A stretch of 64,000 nt of DNA from Aphanothece cf. minutissima CCALA 015 (lineage in GTDB: Bacteria; Cyanobacteriota; Cyanobacteriia; PCC-6307; Cyanobiaceae), in the NCBI GenBank assembly GCA_003003925.1, contig PVWP01000002.1, positions 62,001 through 126,000 on the forward strand, in the 5' to 3' direction. Shown one piece after another: positions 55,621 to 64,000 of the stretch. The translations under genes and the position numbers were made by a program. Positions within the stretch are counted from its first letter, which is position 1, and each line of letters opens with the position of its first letter. A model generated the notes under the pieces. The model saw only the letters and a program-made list of their open reading frames with translations, ran no database searches and was not told the origin of the DNA.

Positions 55621-57246
55621 ATGGCCGAACCGGAGCTCGTCGCCCAATTACGCACAACCCTCGGTCGGCTGGAGGCGGCCCTCGGGGCGGTTGAAGAAGC
55701 TCTTGCCTTCACCGATCTCGATGGAATCGTCGAGTGGACCAACGCCTCCTTCGATCGCTTCGTGGGCCTTTCACGCCTGCAGTGCCTCGGCCGCTCCCTG
55801 AGCGGGATCCTGCCCCACCATCAGCCGAAGGACCCGGCCGCCCACCGGGCCGGTCAGCCATTCTGGAGGGAGGCGCCCCAGGGCACCGCCACCTGGGAGC
55901 TCACCAGCACCCCACCCCGGCGGGTCATCGAGGTGTCTTGGGCCACCGTCAATGTGCCCAGTAAGCCGTCCCTCGTCTTCACCTTCCGGGACCAGAGTGC
56001 GATCATCCAGGCCCAGGACCGGCTGATCGATGCCCGCGATCAGCTGGAGCAGCAGGTGGCCCAGCGCACCCGGGAACTCCGGCAGGCCCGGGATGAAGCC
56101 CTGGCGGCCAGCCAGTCGAAGACGCGCTTTCTGGCCACGATGAGCCATGAGATCCGCACCCCGCTCAACGCCGTGATCGGGATGAGCGATCTGCTGCTGG
56201 CCAGCCCCATGGAGGGGCGCCAGAGGGAGATGATCCAGACCATCCATGAGAGCGGCGACTATCTGTTGAACCTGGTCAACGACATTCTCGACATCTCCCA
56301 GATCGAGACCGGCCGGCTGGCGTTGAACCCCCGGACGTTTGATCTCCATTCCCTGCTGGATGATGTGCTGAATCTGTTCCGGCACCAGGCCTCCATCCGC
56401 CAGCTGGACCTGCAGCTTTCCCTGGCGCCGGAGACGCCGAGATGGTTGATCGGTGACGATCTCAAGCTGCGTCAGATCCTGTTCAACCTGCTGGGGAATG
56501 CCTGCAAGTACACCAACCAGGGGGAGATCCGTCTGGTGGTAGAGGCGACCCGCTCATCGCCGGAGGCGGTGGGCTTGCTGTTCCGCGTCTCCGACACCGG
56601 GATCGGCATCGCCGCCGGCTCTCTTCCATTCATCTTCGAGGAGTTCGTCGGCCACGACAACCCGGAGCAGACCAGCCAGAGCGCCGGACTGGGCCTGGCG
56701 ATCTGCGCCCGCCTCTGCCAGCTGATGGCCGGGGAGATCTCCGTGGAATCCAGCCTCGGGACGGGCAGCTGCTTCTCGGTCCGCCTGCCCTTCGCGGTGG
56801 CCTCGAAGAGCCAGAAGCGGCTCACCGAGCCACCCCCTTCCGACGGATTCGATCCCGGATGGAACATCCTGGTGGCCGATGACAACCGCGTCAACCAGCG
56901 CGTGCTGGAGCTGATGCTGGCCCGGCTGCATCTGTCGGTCCACCTGGTCGGCGACGGCAACGCTGCACTCCAGAGCGTCCGAAGCGACCCCTTCGATCTG
57001 GTGGTCATGGATGTGGAAATGCCCGGTCTGGATGGCATCTCGGCAGCCCGGCAGCTGCGTCGCGAGGGTTTTACGGAGGTGTACATCATTGCCCTGACGG
57101 CCTATTCCTTCAGCTCCCATCGCCAGGAGTGCGAAGCCGCCGGCATGAACGACTTTCTCTCCAAGCCCCTGCGCTTCGTGGATCTCTGTGCCGCCCTCGA
57201 TCGCTTCCGCCATTGGCGACGCGCCAGGCCTTCTGCCCCCGCCTGA
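55621..57246 (+). CDS. Hybrid histidine kinase (PAS-HisKA-HATPase-receiver)
   Basis: A 541-residue cytoplasmic kinase. It has an N-terminal PAS domain (about 20-140; FTDLDGIVEWTNASFDRFVGLS), a coiled coil, HisKA with His176 in [18 protein letters not shown], HATPase (N-box NLLGNACKYTN, later GIGIAAGSLPFIFEEF) and a C-terminal receiver with Asp464 in VVMDVEMPGLDG. The family phosphorylates its own receiver and passes phosphate to an HPt domain; the HNOBA kinase carries one. It is the last gene of the plus-strand signalling run after the PAS protein. Confidence 0.93.
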   Translation: MAEPELVAQLRTTLGRLEAALGAVEEALAFTDLDGIVEWTNASFDRFVGLSRLQCLGRSLSGILPHHQPKDPAAHRAGQPFWREAPQGTATWELTSTPPRRVIEVSWATVNVPSKPSLVFTFRDQSAIIQAQDRLIDARDQLEQQVAQRTRELRQARDEALAASQSKTRFLATMSHEIRTPLNAVIGMSDLLLASPMEGRQREMIQTIHESGDYLLNLVNDILDISQIETGRLALNPRTFDLHSLLDDVLNLFRHQASIRQLDLQLSLAPETPRWLIGDDLKLRQILFNLLGNACKYTNQGEIRLVVEATRSSPEAVGLLFRVSDTGIGIAAGSLPFIFEEFVGHDNPEQTSQSAGLGLAICARLCQLMAGEISVESSLGTGSCFSVRLPFAVASKSQKRLTEPPPSDGFDPGWNILVADDNRVNQRVLELMLARLHLSVHLVGDGNAALQSVRSDPFDLVVMDVEMPGLDGISAARQLRREGFTEVYIIALTAYSFSSHRQECEAAGMNDFLSKPLRFVDLCAALDRFRHWRRARPSAPA

Positions 57247-57284
57247 TTCCCGTTGCCGAGTCCGCTGATCGGCGATGGTCTGCC

Positions 57285-58253
57285 CTAGGTCGCCGTGGCA
57301 CCCGACAGCCTGGCCTGGGTCAGGGCCGCTTCGGTCCGTCGGAACAGGTCCTTGAAGCCCCCGTCGTCCCCGCCCAGCACGCCCACACCGCAGCTGACCG
57401 CCAGCGGATGGCGGACACCCTCCACCAGCCAGCCACCCTGGGTCAGGGCGCCCCGGATCCGCTCGGCCAGGGCCGTGGCCGCGGGCCCCTCCAGACCCGG
57501 GCGCAGCAAGGCGAACTCGTCGGCGGTCACCCGTCCCAGCAGGGCGCTCTCCCCCACCTGGGCCTGGAGCGTTGCCGCCATCTCCTGGAGCAGCCGGTCC
57601 CCCTGCGCCGTCCCGAACCGGGCACAGAAGGCCGCGAAACCGTCCAGGCCAAAGAGCAGCAGGGTGAGCGACTCCCCGCTCTGCCGGGCCCGTAGGAACT
57701 CCCTCTGACCCGCCTCATGGAAGGGGCGTCGGTTCTGGAGCCCCGTGAGCGGGCAGCGATAGCTGTTGCGTCGCGACTCCAGGTACTGGGTCACCATGCC
57801 GCCCAGATCCTTGAGCAGCTGGTGTTCGGTGCCCGCCAGCTGCCGTGGCTCGCGGCTGATCACGCACAGCGTGCCGAGGTTGAAGCCGGACCGGGTCTGC
57901 AGCGGGACGCCGGCATAGAAGCGGATGTGGGGGTCCCCCGTGACCAGGGGATTGTCCCTGAAGCGCGCATCGGCGGTGGCATCGCTGACGACCATGACGT
58001 CATCGGAGCAGATGGTGTGGGCACAGAAGGCCAGCTCCCGGGGCGTTTCCCTCGGCTCCAGACCCACCCGGGAGAGAAACCACTGACGCTGCCGGTCCAC
58101 CAGGGAGATCAGCGCGATCGGAACTCCGAGCATCTGGCTGGCCAGCCGGGTGATGCGGTCGAAGTCCTCATCGGGCTCCGTATCGAGGATGCACTGGTCG
58201 TCCAGCGCCGCCTGCCGCTCGGCTTCGTTGTCCGGGATCGGATAGGCGGACAC
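57285..58253 (-). CDS. GAF-domain protein with degenerate GGDEF domain
   Basis: A 322-residue protein. A GAF domain (about 25-155; FCAHTICSDDVMVVSDATADARFRDNPLV, split) is followed by a GGDEF-like domain (about 165-322) that keeps the opening CPLTGLQNRR. The active-site loop reads RVTADEFALL instead of GGDEF. With the two glycines lost, cyclic di-GMP synthesis is unlikely; it may bind nucleotide or act as a partner protein. The start is GTG at 58253. It converges on the hybrid kinase gene with a 38-bp gap. Confidence 0.88.
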   Translation of the reverse strand: MSAYPIPDNEAERQAALDDQCILDTEPDEDFDRITRLASQMLGVPIALISLVDRQRQWFLSRVGLEPRETPRELAFCAHTICSDDVMVVSDATADARFRDNPLVTGDPHIRFYAGVPLQTRSGFNLGTLCVISREPRQLAGTEHQLLKDLGGMVTQYLESRRNSYRCPLTGLQNRRPFHEAGQREFLRARQSGESLTLLLFGLDGFAAFCARFGTAQGDRLLQEMAATLQAQVGESALLGRVTADEFALLRPGLEGPAATALAERIRGALTQGGWLVEGVRHPLAVSCGVGVLGGDDGGFKDLFRRTEAALTQARLSGATAT

Positions 58254-58294
58254 CGGTCGTTGCAGCCAGAAACGGCAGTATGGACCGCGGCACC

Positions 58295-59149
58295 TCAGGG
58301 CAGCCAGGGCGCCTCGGAAAAGTCCGGGTCCCGCTTCTCCAGAAAGGCGTTGCGCCCCTCCTGGCCCTCGCTGGTCCGGTAGAAGAGGTGGGTGGCCTGG
58401 CCCGCCAGCTCCTGGATCCCCGCCAGCCCGTCGGTCTCGGCGTTGAAGGCGGCCTTGAGGCAGCGGATGGCGGTGGGGCTGTGCTGGAGCACCTCCCGCG
58501 CCCAGGCCACCCCCTGGGGCTCCAGCTCCTCCAGGGGCACCACGGCGTTCACCAGCCCCATGGCCAGGGCCTGGCCGGCGTCGTAGCGGCGGCAGAGGAA
58601 CCAGATCTCCCGGGCCTTGCGCTGGCCCACCACCCGGGCCAGGTAGCCGGCACCGAAGCCGCCGTCGAAGCTGCCCACCCGCGGCCCGGTCTGGCCGAAG
58701 ACGGCGTTCTCGGCCGCCAGGCTCAGATCGCAGAGCAGGTGCAGCACCTGGCCGCCGCCGATGGCGTAGCCGGCCACCAGGGCGATCACCACCTTGGGCA
58801 GGCTGCGGATGATCCGCTGCAGGTCGAGCACGTTGAGCCGCGGCAGCCCCGAGGCATCGAGATAGCCGCCGTCGCCGCGCACGCTCTGGTCCCCGCCGGC
58901 GCAGAAGGCCCAGACGCCATCGGCGGCCGGCCCCTCGCCGGTGAACAGCACCACACCGATGGTGGGGTCGTCCCGTACCCGGTTGAAGGCATCGCAGAGC
59001 TCCTGGACCGTGAGCGGCCGGAAGGCATTGCGCTTCTCGGGCCGGTTGATGCTGATCCGGGCGATCCCATCGCCGCTGGTCTCGAAGCGGATGTCGCTGT
59101 AGGTGCCGGCGCTGGTCCAGCGCGGCAAGGCTGGGGGAACGGGGGTCAT
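58295..59149 (-). CDS. menB: 1,4-dihydroxy-2-naphthoyl-CoA synthase
   Basis: A 284-residue crotonase-fold enzyme of phylloquinone synthesis. It has [12 protein letters not shown], then [49 protein letters not shown] (split), the oxyanion and bicarbonate-binding signature of MenB. In cyanobacteria it serves photosystem I quinone supply. ATG at 59149 overlaps the menD stop (ATGA). Confidence 0.97.
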   Translation of the reverse strand: MTPVPPALPRWTSAGTYSDIRFETSGDGIARISINRPEKRNAFRPLTVQELCDAFNRVRDDPTIGVVLFTGEGPAADGVWAFCAGGDQSVRGDGGYLDASGLPRLNVLDLQRIIRSLPKVVIALVAGYAIGGGQVLHLLCDLSLAAENAVFGQTGPRVGSFDGGFGAGYLARVVGQRKAREIWFLCRRYDAGQALAMGLVNAVVPLEELEPQGVAWAREVLQHSPTAIRCLKAAFNAETDGLAGIQELAGQATHLFYRTSEGQEGRNAFLEKRDPDFSEAPWLP

Positions 59150-60984
59150 GGGGAGGGGATCGGCCCGGTGGCCAGAGGGTCGGCCAGATCTGCGGCCATT
59201 GTGCGCAGCCGCTGCCGCAGGGCCGCGTCCCTTCGCCGGTCGGTGGGCACCACCAGCAGGGCCAGCGGCTGCGGCAGGGCCCAGGCCAGGGCGCCCTCCA
59301 GATCCTTCAGGTTCTGCAGCCGCCGGCCGGGGACGCCGTGCACCGCCGCCAGCGCCAGCGGGTCCACCGGCTGGGGCATGGCGAACAGGCGCTCGAAATC
59401 CATCGCCGCCGCCGGCTGGGTGCGGATGGGCAGCTGCTCGAAGATGCCGCCGCCGCCGTTGTCGATCAGCACGACGGTGAGGCGGCCGCCCAGCTGCGGG
59501 CGCCACAGCCAGCCGTTGGCATCGTGCAGCAGGGCCAGATCGCCGCTCACCAGCACCAGGGCGCCGAGGGCCTCGGCCAGGCCGCAGGCGCTGGAGAGGG
59601 TGCCATCGATACCGGAGGCCCCCCGGAAGCCGTGCATCGGTCGGGGCGGGGCGGTCGGGTCGGCGAAGCTCTCCCAGTCCCGCACCGGGCTGCTGTTGGC
59701 CAGCAGCACGGGCAGCCCCGCCGGCAGCAGCCGGCTGAGGCGGCGGGCCAGGGCCGGCTCTCCGTTCTCACCGGCCAGCTCCTTATCCAGCAGCGCCTGC
59801 ACCCCCGCCTCCGCCCGCCGCCAGCGGCCCGCCAGCGACAGCGAGGCGCCGGAGGCCTCGCCCGCCCCGGAGGCCGGCGGTTGCTCCGCCAGCCAGACCG
59901 CCAGGCCGGCACTCGCCTGGCCCCGCACCAAGCCGAGGGGGTCGAGGCGGCGCCCGTCCCCTTCGCTCACCAGCACCTGGGCCCCCCCCTGGGCCGCCAG
60001 CCAGCGCTGCAGCCGGCGGCTGGCCGGCAACGGGCCCAGGCGCAGCACCTGTCGATCCCCCCCGGGTGCCGGCCCGTCCCCGCCGGAGTGCTCCGGCAGC
60101 ATCAGGTCGTAGGCCGTCACCGTCTCCAGATCCGGCAGGCCCCGCAGGCCGGAGAGGGCATCGGCCAGCACCGGCCAGCCGCTGCGCCGCTGCCAGCGCC
60201 GCAGGGCCTCCACGTGGGCGGGCCAGGCCGCCGGGGCCCCGCGCCAGGGGCCGGCCACCACCACGCCGGGCCGGTCCGGATCCAGGGCCGTGCTGGCGCC
60301 GGCCTGGGACACGGGGCATGCCGGGCGGCCTGCGCGGGTGGCCAGGGCCCCCGACGCCGGGGGCGGCGGCGGCTCCCCGGCCAGCGCGGCGGCCAGCCGA
60401 CTCAGATCCGTGCCGTCCGCATGCAGGGGCTCGTCGAAGGGCAGGTTGAGGTGCACCGGGCCGGCGGAGCGGCCGGCCCCATCGCCCCGGGCGGCGGCCA
60501 GGGCCTGGCCGGCCAGGGCGTCCAGTTCCGCGGGGGACATGGCGGCCAACCCCTCCGGGTCGCCCTCGCCCAGCCAGCGGCAGCTGCCCACCAGGAACAC
60601 CTCCTGGTTGACGCTCTGGTTGGCGCCGCAGCCCTTGAGCCTGGCCGGTCGGTCCGCCGTGAGCAGCAGCAGGGGAACCGAGCCGAAGTCGGCCTCCACG
60701 GCGGCGGGCAGCAGGTTGGCCACCGCCGTGCCCGAGGTGGTGATCACGGCCGCCGGCTGGCCGCTGGCCCGGCCCAGGCCGAGGGCGAAGAAGGCGGCGG
60801 AGCGCTCGTCGATGGCGGTGTGCAGCCGCAGGCCCCCGGGCTCCAGCAGGGCGGCCGCCACCGCCAGGGGGGCCGACCGGCTGCCGGGGCAGAGCACCCC
60901 ATGGATCAGGCCGCCCCGGCGCAGCGCCCCCAGCAGCGTCAGGGCCGCCCGCACATTGGCCAGCGATGTCGGGGACCCGGCCAA
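59146..60984 (-). CDS. menD: SEPHCHC synthase (MenD)
   Basis: A 612-residue thiamine-diphosphate enzyme joining isochorismate and 2-oxoglutarate. N-terminal [14 protein letters not shown] and [19 protein letters not shown] carry the catalytic Glu region. The C-terminal [14 protein letters not shown] lies in the diphosphate/Mg-binding domain. The middle domain is Ala/Pro-rich and longer than in E. coli. The start is TTG at 60984; I see no better in-frame start, and CTG/GTG further in would cut conserved residues. It is divergent from lepB across 53 bp. Confidence 0.95.
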   Translation of the reverse strand: MAGSPTSLANVRAALTLLGALRRGGLIHGVLCPGSRSAPLAVAAALLEPGGLRLHTAIDERSAAFFALGLGRASGQPAAVITTSGTAVANLLPAAVEADFGSVPLLLLTADRPARLKGCGANQSVNQEVFLVGSCRWLGEGDPEGLAAMSPAELDALAGQALAAARGDGAGRSAGPVHLNLPFDEPLHADGTDLSRLAAALAGEPPPPPASGALATRAGRPACPVSQAGASTALDPDRPGVVVAGPWRGAPAAWPAHVEALRRWQRRSGWPVLADALSGLRGLPDLETVTAYDLMLPEHSGGDGPAPGGDRQVLRLGPLPASRRLQRWLAAQGGAQVLVSEGDGRRLDPLGLVRGQASAGLAVWLAEQPPASGAGEASGASLSLAGRWRRAEAGVQALLDKELAGENGEPALARRLSRLLPAGLPVLLANSSPVRDWESFADPTAPPRPMHGFRGASGIDGTLSSACGLAEALGALVLVSGDLALLHDANGWLWRPQLGGRLTVVLIDNGGGGIFEQLPIRTQPAAAMDFERLFAMPQPVDPLALAAVHGVPGRRLQNLKDLEGALAWALPQPLALLVVPTDRRRDAALRQRLRTMAADLADPLATGPIPSP

Positions 60985-61037
60985 GGGGGGCGCTCCGGTG
61001 TTCAGGATGGGGGAATCATCCTCACGGACGGTTTCCC

Positions 61038-61661
61038 ATGGGCAGCGGCCCCGCCACGCCCACCCCCACGCCGCCGGCGCCGCCGTCGGCCCCTCCCGGT
61101 GGCGTCAGGGGCCTCGGGCCGCAGCTGTTCCGCCTGCTGCTCTGGGTGCTGGTGGCCCTGCTGCTGCGCTGGACGGTGGTGGAGCCCCGCTGGATCCCGT
61201 CGGGCTCGATGCTGCCCACCCTGCAGCTCCAGGACCGGGTCCTGGTGGAGAAGCTCAGCCCCCGCTTCGGGTCGGGGGTGGAGCCTGGCCGCATCGTCGT
61301 CTTCCATCCGCCCGCCGCCCTGCAGCAGGCGGGCTATGACCCCGGTGCGGCCCTGATCAAGCGGGTGGTGGCGGTGGCCGGCGATCGGGTGGAGGTGAAG
61401 GGCGGCCGTCTCTGGCGCAACGGCTCCCCCGCCGAGCCGGACTGGGCCCGTGAACCGATGGACTACGACCTGGCGCCCCTGCTGGTCCCCGCCGGCCAGG
61501 TGCTGGTGCTCGGGGACAACCGCAATGCCAGCCTGGATTCCCACCTCTGGGGCCCCCTGCCGGAGAGCGACCTGATCGGCACCGCCATCTGGCGCTACTG
61601 GCCTCCGGCCCGGTTCGGACCGGTTGGGTTCTCCCCTCCCCACGGGGGAGAAAGCACCTGA
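61038..61661 (+). CDS. lepB: Signal peptidase I
   Basis: A 207-residue type I signal peptidase. One N-terminal helix (about 30-45, LLLWVLVALLLRWTVVE) anchors it. The catalytic Ser is in IPSGSMLPTLQ and the Lys in ALIKRVVAVAGDRVEV, followed by VLGDNRNASLDSHLWGPL. It cleaves Sec/Tat signal peptides on the periplasmic or lumenal face, including those of the Wza and L,D-transpeptidase proteins here. The Pro-rich N-terminal 25 residues are unusual but common in related cyanobacteria. Confidence 0.96.
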   Translation: MGSGPATPTPTPPAPPSAPPGGVRGLGPQLFRLLLWVLVALLLRWTVVEPRWIPSGSMLPTLQLQDRVLVEKLSPRFGSGVEPGRIVVFHPPAALQQAGYDPGAALIKRVVAVAGDRVEVKGGRLWRNGSPAEPDWAREPMDYDLAPLLVPAGQVLVLGDNRNASLDSHLWGPLPESDLIGTAIWRYWPPARFGPVGFSPPHGGEST

Positions 61662-61710
61662 AAGCCTGCGTTAGGGTGCATGCCGTGTTGCAGAGCACAC
61701 CGGAGGGGAA

Positions 61711-62070
61711 ATGTTCAACCCGGAGTTCCTGACCGCCGACAACGAGGCGATCAGCGACAATTCGCTGATTCAGTACCTGCAGGAACAGTCTCCGGACGTG
61801 CTGCAGAGGGTGGCGCGCTCGGCCACCGGCGACATCCAGGACATCATCCGCCACAACGTTCAGGGTCTGCTGGGCATGCTCCCCGGCGAGCAGTTCGAAG
61901 TGAAGATCCAGGCCAGCCGCGACAATCTCGCCGGCCTGCTGGCCTCGGCGATGATGACCGGGTACTTCCTGCGCCAGATGGAGCAGCGCATGGAGCTGGA
62001 GACGGCCATGCTCGGCAGCGGCGGTTTCGAGGGGGGCCTTGACGACGACCCCGGTGAACTGGAGCTCTAG
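61711..62070 (+). CDS. DUF760 family protein
   Basis: A 119-residue acidic protein of the DUF760 family, found in cyanobacteria and plastids. It opens with FNPEFLTADNEAISDNSLIQYLQEQSPDVLQRVA (split, residues 2-35). The later helices IQASRDNLAGLLASAMMTGYFLRQMEQRMELE (split) are typical. The function is unknown; plastid relatives include proteins tied to chloroplast development. It follows lepB by 49 bp on the same strand. Confidence 0.9.
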   Translation: MFNPEFLTADNEAISDNSLIQYLQEQSPDVLQRVARSATGDIQDIIRHNVQGLLGMLPGEQFEVKIQASRDNLAGLLASAMMTGYFLRQMEQRMELETAMLGSGGFEGGLDDDPGELEL

Positions 62071-62073
62071 GCC

Positions 62074-63264
62074 TCAGCCGTCCCCTTCCCCCGGCACCAG
62101 CCCCAACCCCACCAGGGTGCGGTCGATGCCGGCGAGGGTTTCCCAGGCTCCCTGATCAGGGGCCCAGTCCCCCGTTTCGATCCGATCCGCCAGGGCGGCC
62201 AGCTCCTCGGCCGAGCTGGCGACGGGCGCGTCGTGGTGGGCTGGCACCACCCGGCGCAGGCCCTTCAGCCCTGCCAGCACACGGATCCAGGCCACCAGCG
62301 CGGCCCGCTGGCGGGGGAACACCAGCCGCTCCAGCACCGCCGCCACCTGCAGGCTGCTGCGGCCCCCCGGAGCCAGGGCCTCGAAGTCGGCCTGCCAGCC
62401 GGGCTGCCAACGGAACGGGTAGAAGCCGAAGTGGGCCCGGGCGTCACGGCAGCCCGGTGCCAGGCAATGGCGCAGCAGCTCGCCCAGGGGGGGGATCACC
62501 AGGGGCCTGGGGCGCAGGTAGGTGGCAAACAGCACCAGCCGCCACCAGCCCCGGCGCCGCTGCTGGGGATCATCACGCAAGGGTTCGTCACCGCGCTCGC
62601 GGGCATGGAACAGCAGCGGCGTGGGATCGAGATCGAACACCGCCGGCGGCTCCGGCGGGATCGCCACCAGGGCATCGGTGAGCAGCAGGCTGCCGCTGGC
62701 CCGATCGAAGCAGGCGATCTCCAGGAAGGTGCCCAGCCCCAGATCCAGGGGGCCCAGGGGCAGCCAGTCGAGCTGGTCGCCATGGGGCACCCCATCGCTG
62801 AGCAGCTCCCGGGTGCGACGGGCGGGGAACCCCAGCCAGGCGGGCGGCAGCGGCAGGGGGAAGCTCCACTGCTTCGGCGCCACCCACACCTGGGCGTCCG
62901 GGAAGGCCCGGGCCATGGCCGGCACCGGCAGCTTGTGCTCCAGCCCCGACGCGGTGGGCAGCACGATGGTGCACACCCGGCCGTGGCGCTCTTCCAGGCC
63001 CCGCAGGCGGGCGCGCACCTCGGCGGTGGGGGGCACCGGGGCATAGAGCAGCAGCCCCTCCCGCACCCGCAGCACCAGCATGCGGATCGGCACCGCCACG
63101 TACCAGACCCCCTGCAGCTGCTCGAAGCTCCAGAGACGCCCGGCGACCAGCTCCCGCACCAGGGTGCGGCGGCGGCCGTAGGGGTAGAGGGGCAGCAGGG
63201 GCCACCAGGGCCAGCGCTGGTCCGCAGCCGGGACCGTGGCAGGTTCGGTGGCCGGCTCGCTCAC
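62074..63264 (-). CDS. DUF4336 domain protein
   Basis: A 396-residue protein resembling DUF4336 members, which have a metallo-beta-lactamase-like fold without clear activity. It contains WSFEQLQGVWYVAVPIRMLVLRV, TASGLEHKLPVPAMARAFPDAQVWV and VVPAHHDAPV. The start is GTG at 63264, which overlaps the stop of the metal ABC permease (GTGA), so the two are coupled. A role linked to metal supply is possible but unproven. Confidence 0.72.
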   Translation of the reverse strand: MSEPATEPATVPAADQRWPWWPLLPLYPYGRRRTLVRELVAGRLWSFEQLQGVWYVAVPIRMLVLRVREGLLLYAPVPPTAEVRARLRGLEERHGRVCTIVLPTASGLEHKLPVPAMARAFPDAQVWVAPKQWSFPLPLPPAWLGFPARRTRELLSDGVPHGDQLDWLPLGPLDLGLGTFLEIACFDRASGSLLLTDALVAIPPEPPAVFDLDPTPLLFHARERGDEPLRDDPQQRRRGWWRLVLFATYLRPRPLVIPPLGELLRHCLAPGCRDARAHFGFYPFRWQPGWQADFEALAPGGRSSLQVAAVLERLVFPRQRAALVAWIRVLAGLKGLRRVVPAHHDAPVASSAEELAALADRIETGDWAPDQGAWETLAGIDRTLVGLGLVPGEGDG

Positions 63265-64000
63265 GCGGACGGGAAACGGGAGGCCCGTGGCGAACGGCGC
63301 CGCTGGGCCAGCAGGCCATGGCGCGGCGCCAGCAGGAAGCAGAGCAGGAACAGCAGCGTCTGCACCAGCACGATGCAGCCGGCGGTGGAGGCATCCATCC
63401 AGTAGCTCCAGTAGATCCCGGTCACGCTGGAGATCACGGCCGAGAGGATCGAGAGCCACACCATGCGGTCGAAACGATCGGTGAGCAGGTAAGCCGTGGC
63501 CCCCGGGGTGACCAGCATCGCCACCACCAGGATGATGCCCACGGTCTGCAGGCCCGCCACCGCCGCCAGGGAGAGCATCGACAGCAGCAGGTAGTGCAGG
63601 ACGCCGGTGTGGAGGCCGATGGAGCGGGCGTGGGTGGGATCGAAGCAGAACAGGATCAGGTCCTTGCGCAGCACCAGCAGCACGGTGAGCACCAGCACGC
63701 TGATCACCACCGTCTGGAGGATGTCGGAGGAGCTGATGCCCAGCACGTTGCCGAACAGGATGTGGGAGAGGTCGATGCTGCTGCGCACCTTGGAGATCAG
63801 CGTCAGGCCGAGGGCGAAGAAGCCGGTGAACACCAGCCCGATCACCGTGTCCTCCTTGATCCGGGTCATCTGCTTGATGTAGCCGATCAGGGCCACCGAG
63901 CCGACGCCGAAGACGAAGGCCCCCACCGCGAAGGGCAGGTTCAGGGCGTAGGCGATCACCACGCCCGGCATCACCGCATGGGACACCGCATCGCCCATCA
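63261..64000 (-). CDS. Metal ABC transporter permease (ZnuB/MntB type), 5' end outside window
   Basis: At least 245 residues of an ABC-3 family permease with about seven helices visible. The conserved MGDAVSHAVMPGVVIAYALNL motif, normally about residue 40-60, lies at the window edge, so the first helix is missing. GNVLGISSSDI and TVGIILVVAMLVTPGATAYLL are typical of Zn2+/Mn2+ importers. Its stop overlaps the DUF4336 start. The cognate ATPase and binding protein are expected upstream, beyond 64000. Confidence 0.92.
   Translation of the reverse strand, partial: MGDAVSHAVMPGVVIAYALNLPFAVGAFVFGVGSVALIGYIKQMTRIKEDTVIGLVFTGFFALGLTLISKVRSSIDLSHILFGNVLGISSSDILQTVVISVLVLTVLLVLRKDLILFCFDPTHARSIGLHTGVLHYLLLSMLSLAAVAGLQTVGIILVVAMLVTPGATAYLLTDRFDRMVWLSILSAVISSVTGIYWSYWMDASTAGCIVLVQTLLFLLCFLLAPRHGLLAQRRRSPRASRFPSA

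Noticed and set aside
50966..58253. An H-NOX (heme NO-binding) gene partnering the HNOBA kinase
   Set aside because: Every gene in the island was read; none resembles H-NOX. It may lie elsewhere.

Overview
The window looks like a piece of chromosome from a high-G+C unicellular cyanobacterium of the Cyanobium/Synechococcus (alpha-cyanobacterial) type. The evidence is a specialised NDH-1 CO2-uptake operon (ndhF, ndhD, a CO2-hydration protein and a CupS-like fasciclin protein), phylloquinone genes menD/menB, a DUF760 protein, a GH57 branching enzyme with glgA, and very tight gene packing. Many neighbours overlap by ATGA, GTGA or TGATG junctions. I see no rRNA, tRNA, insertion sequence, phage gene or CRISPR array. 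This assignment rests on recognised families, not on a database search.

Layout. 1-5050: tail of a PGM1/ATP-grasp-like protein, a small coiled-coil membrane protein, an orphan sugar ABC permease coupled to leuA, and a divergent GH57 branching enzyme. 5067-15513 (minus strand): ndhF-ndhD-cup-cupS runs without a real gap into a polar amino-acid ABC importer that has two paralogous binding proteins. 15658-23461: an ion-homeostasis block with a P-type ATPase and CPA2 antiporter, divergent from a KimA-like transporter and an SLC13/RCK transporter. 23484-36236: mostly housekeeping and envelope genes (DedA, polysaccharide deacetylase, formyltransferase, def, NCS2 permease, UPF0114, pyrC, murF, glgA, L,D-transpeptidase).

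36836-50516 is a complete Wzx/Wzy-type exopolysaccharide locus. On the minus strand: wza, wzz, a Wzy-like polymerase, wzx, three GT2 enzymes, a PssD/PssE (Alg14/Alg13-like) pair, a STAS domain fused to the initiating sugar transferase, and an RsbW-like anti-sigma kinase. Across a 663-bp gap holding a five-unit 16-bp tandem repeat lie a GT8 and a pyruvyl transferase on the plus strand. Several genes here are visibly poorer in G+C than the rest of the window.

50966-58253 is a signalling island: a hybrid histidine kinase with an HNOBA-type N-terminus, a receiver-PP2C (RsbU-like) phosphatase, a stand-alone STAS protein, a small PAS protein, a second hybrid kinase, and a GAF-GGDEF-like protein with a damaged GGDEF motif. 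With the RsbW and STAS-transferase genes of the polysaccharide operon, the window holds every part of a partner-switching circuit except a sigma factor. The most interesting reading is that the circuit's output is the enzyme that starts polysaccharide synthesis, not transcription. This is inferred from architecture and gene order. The window closes with menB-menD, lepB, DUF760, a DUF4336 protein and a truncated zinc/manganese-type ABC permease.
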